From CAYSHJ01 sp964589725 (GTDB lineage Bacteria; Planctomycetota; Planctomycetia; Planctomycetales; Planctomycetaceae): a stretch of DNA of 7,826 nucleotides. The translations under genes and the position numbers were made by a program. This document shows positions 7,092 through 7,826 of this stretch, piece by piece. The notes beneath the pieces are model-generated. The model searched no databases and was not told the DNA's origin. It saw only the letters and a list, made by a program, of their open reading frames with translations. The stretch spans positions 1 through 7,826 of the forward strand of contig CAZPUJ010000685.1 of the NCBI GenBank assembly GCA_964589725.1, written 5' to 3'. How positions within the stretch are numbered: position 1 is the stretch's first letter; each line of letters starts with the position of its first letter.

Positions 7092-7826
7092 ATGAACAGC
7101 AGAATTTTGGGAAGCCATCACTATTCTCGTCGAACATTTCTGCGTGGCATCGGGGTCACGATGGCGTTGCCGTGGATGGAGTCGCTCAGCGTCTGGGGCG
7201 ATGTGGCCACAAAGGCATCGCAGCCCGGCAGTCAGGCTCCCGTGCGGCTGGCGGTGTTGTTTTCCGGCAACGGCTTTCACAGTCGGGAGTGGTGGGCCAA
7301 GGGCGAAGGGAAACAGATGGAACTCGGTAAGGTGCTCGCGCCGCTGACCGACTTCCGTGAGAAGTTGCTCTTCATCCGCGGGCTGTTTAATGCCGAGGCA
7401 TTGAAAGGGAACATTCACAGTTCGCAGACCGGGAATCTACTGTCCGGAGCGCCGCTTGCGGCGGGTGGCGAGATTCGTTCCGGCACCAGCATCGACCAAT
7501 TGGTTGCCCAAAGGCACGGCCGATCGACGAAAGTGCCGAGCCTTGTGCTGGGCTGCGAGAAGTCGAATCCATCCGTCCACAAGAACTACTCGATGCTCTA
7601 CAGTTCACACATCTCGTGGACTTCGCCGACCACGCCGACGCCGCTGGAGTTGTACCCGTCGCTGGCGTTCGACCGCCTTTTCAAAGACGAAGTGCAGCGC
7701 GGCGACAAGAGCGTGCTCGACGCAGTGCTTGCTGATGCGACTAGTTTCCGGAAGAACGTCAGCACGGCAGATCAACGCAAGCTGGACGAGTACCTCGACT
7801 CAGTCCGCGAGATCGAGCAGCGCATC
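7092..7826 (+). CDS. DUF1552 family protein with Tat signal, 3' end outside window
   Basis: The first 245 codons are present and the frame is open at the window end. The N terminus carries a twin-arginine signal, SRRTFLRG with Arg13-Arg14, followed by a moderately hydrophobic stretch (IGVTMALPWMESL), so the protein is expected to be exported folded by the Tat system. The following sequence (APVRLAVLFSGNGFHSREWWAKGEG, then LLFIRGLFN and TGNLLSGAPL, then SIDQLVAQRHG, later YLDSVREIEQRI) matches what I know of DUF1552 (PF07586), a planctomycete-rich family of unknown activity routinely encoded next to DUF1592 proteins. No catalytic residues can be assigned. It begins 36 bases after the haem-protein gene and is likely translated from the same transcript. 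Confidence 0.87.
   Translation, partial: MNSRILGSHHYSRRTFLRGIGVTMALPWMESLSVWGDVATKASQPGSQAPVRLAVLFSGNGFHSREWWAKGEGKQMELGKVLAPLTDFREKLLFIRGLFNAEALKGNIHSSQTGNLLSGAPLAAGGEIRSGTSIDQLVAQRHGRSTKVPSLVLGCEKSNPSVHKNYSMLYSSHISWTSPTTPTPLELYPSLAFDRLFKDEVQRGDKSVLDAVLADATSFRKNVSTADQRKLDEYLDSVREIEQRI

Overview
The window looks like high-GC chromosomal DNA from a planctomycete (phylum Planctomycetota). The evidence is gene content. A very large multidomain protein carries the planctomycete-typical PSCyt1/DUF1587/DUF1595/DUF1592/DUF1588/DUF1585 set with two CxxCH haem motifs. It is followed at once by a Tat-exported DUF1552 protein, and preceded by a membrane-anchored BatA/von Willebrand A protein of the kind common in that phylum. 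No genus can be named from the sequence alone.

Layout, all on the + strand. 1-2149: 3' part of a BatA-type VWA membrane protein; its start lies upstream of the window. 2150-2591: 442 bases without a convincing gene, holding a pair of inverted G/C-rich hairpins of interspersed-repeat type. 2592-7055: Sec-exported haem protein of 1,487 residues from the preferred start. 7056-7091: short gap with a good ribosome binding site. 7092-7826: 5' part of the DUF1552 gene, which runs off the window. The last two genes very probably form one operon. The VWA gene probably belongs to a different, upstream unit (MoxR/DUF58/BatA clusters are the usual setting, but the upstream genes are not visible). The DUF1592/DUF1552 pair is a recurrent planctomycete arrangement whose biochemical role is not established; the signals say both proteins work outside the cytoplasmic membrane.

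The most unusual content is not a gene. Four different repeat structures are scattered through the 7.8 kb, and three of them sit inside coding sequence without breaking the frame. These are a double heptanucleotide array in the VWA gene (1730-1798), a 111-base element with 28-base inverted ends in the haem-protein gene (3782-3892), and a 64-base inverted-hairpin element near that gene's 3' end (6354-6417). The fourth is the inverted hairpin pair in the leader of the same gene (2348-2462). The three palindromic elements share one plan, two small hairpins facing each other as in REP doublets, but have unrelated sequences. Each intragenic copy lies where I judge the protein to have a linker between conserved blocks, so they appear to be tolerated insertions that add peptide segments. 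No rRNA, tRNA, CRISPR array, complete insertion sequence or phage gene was seen.
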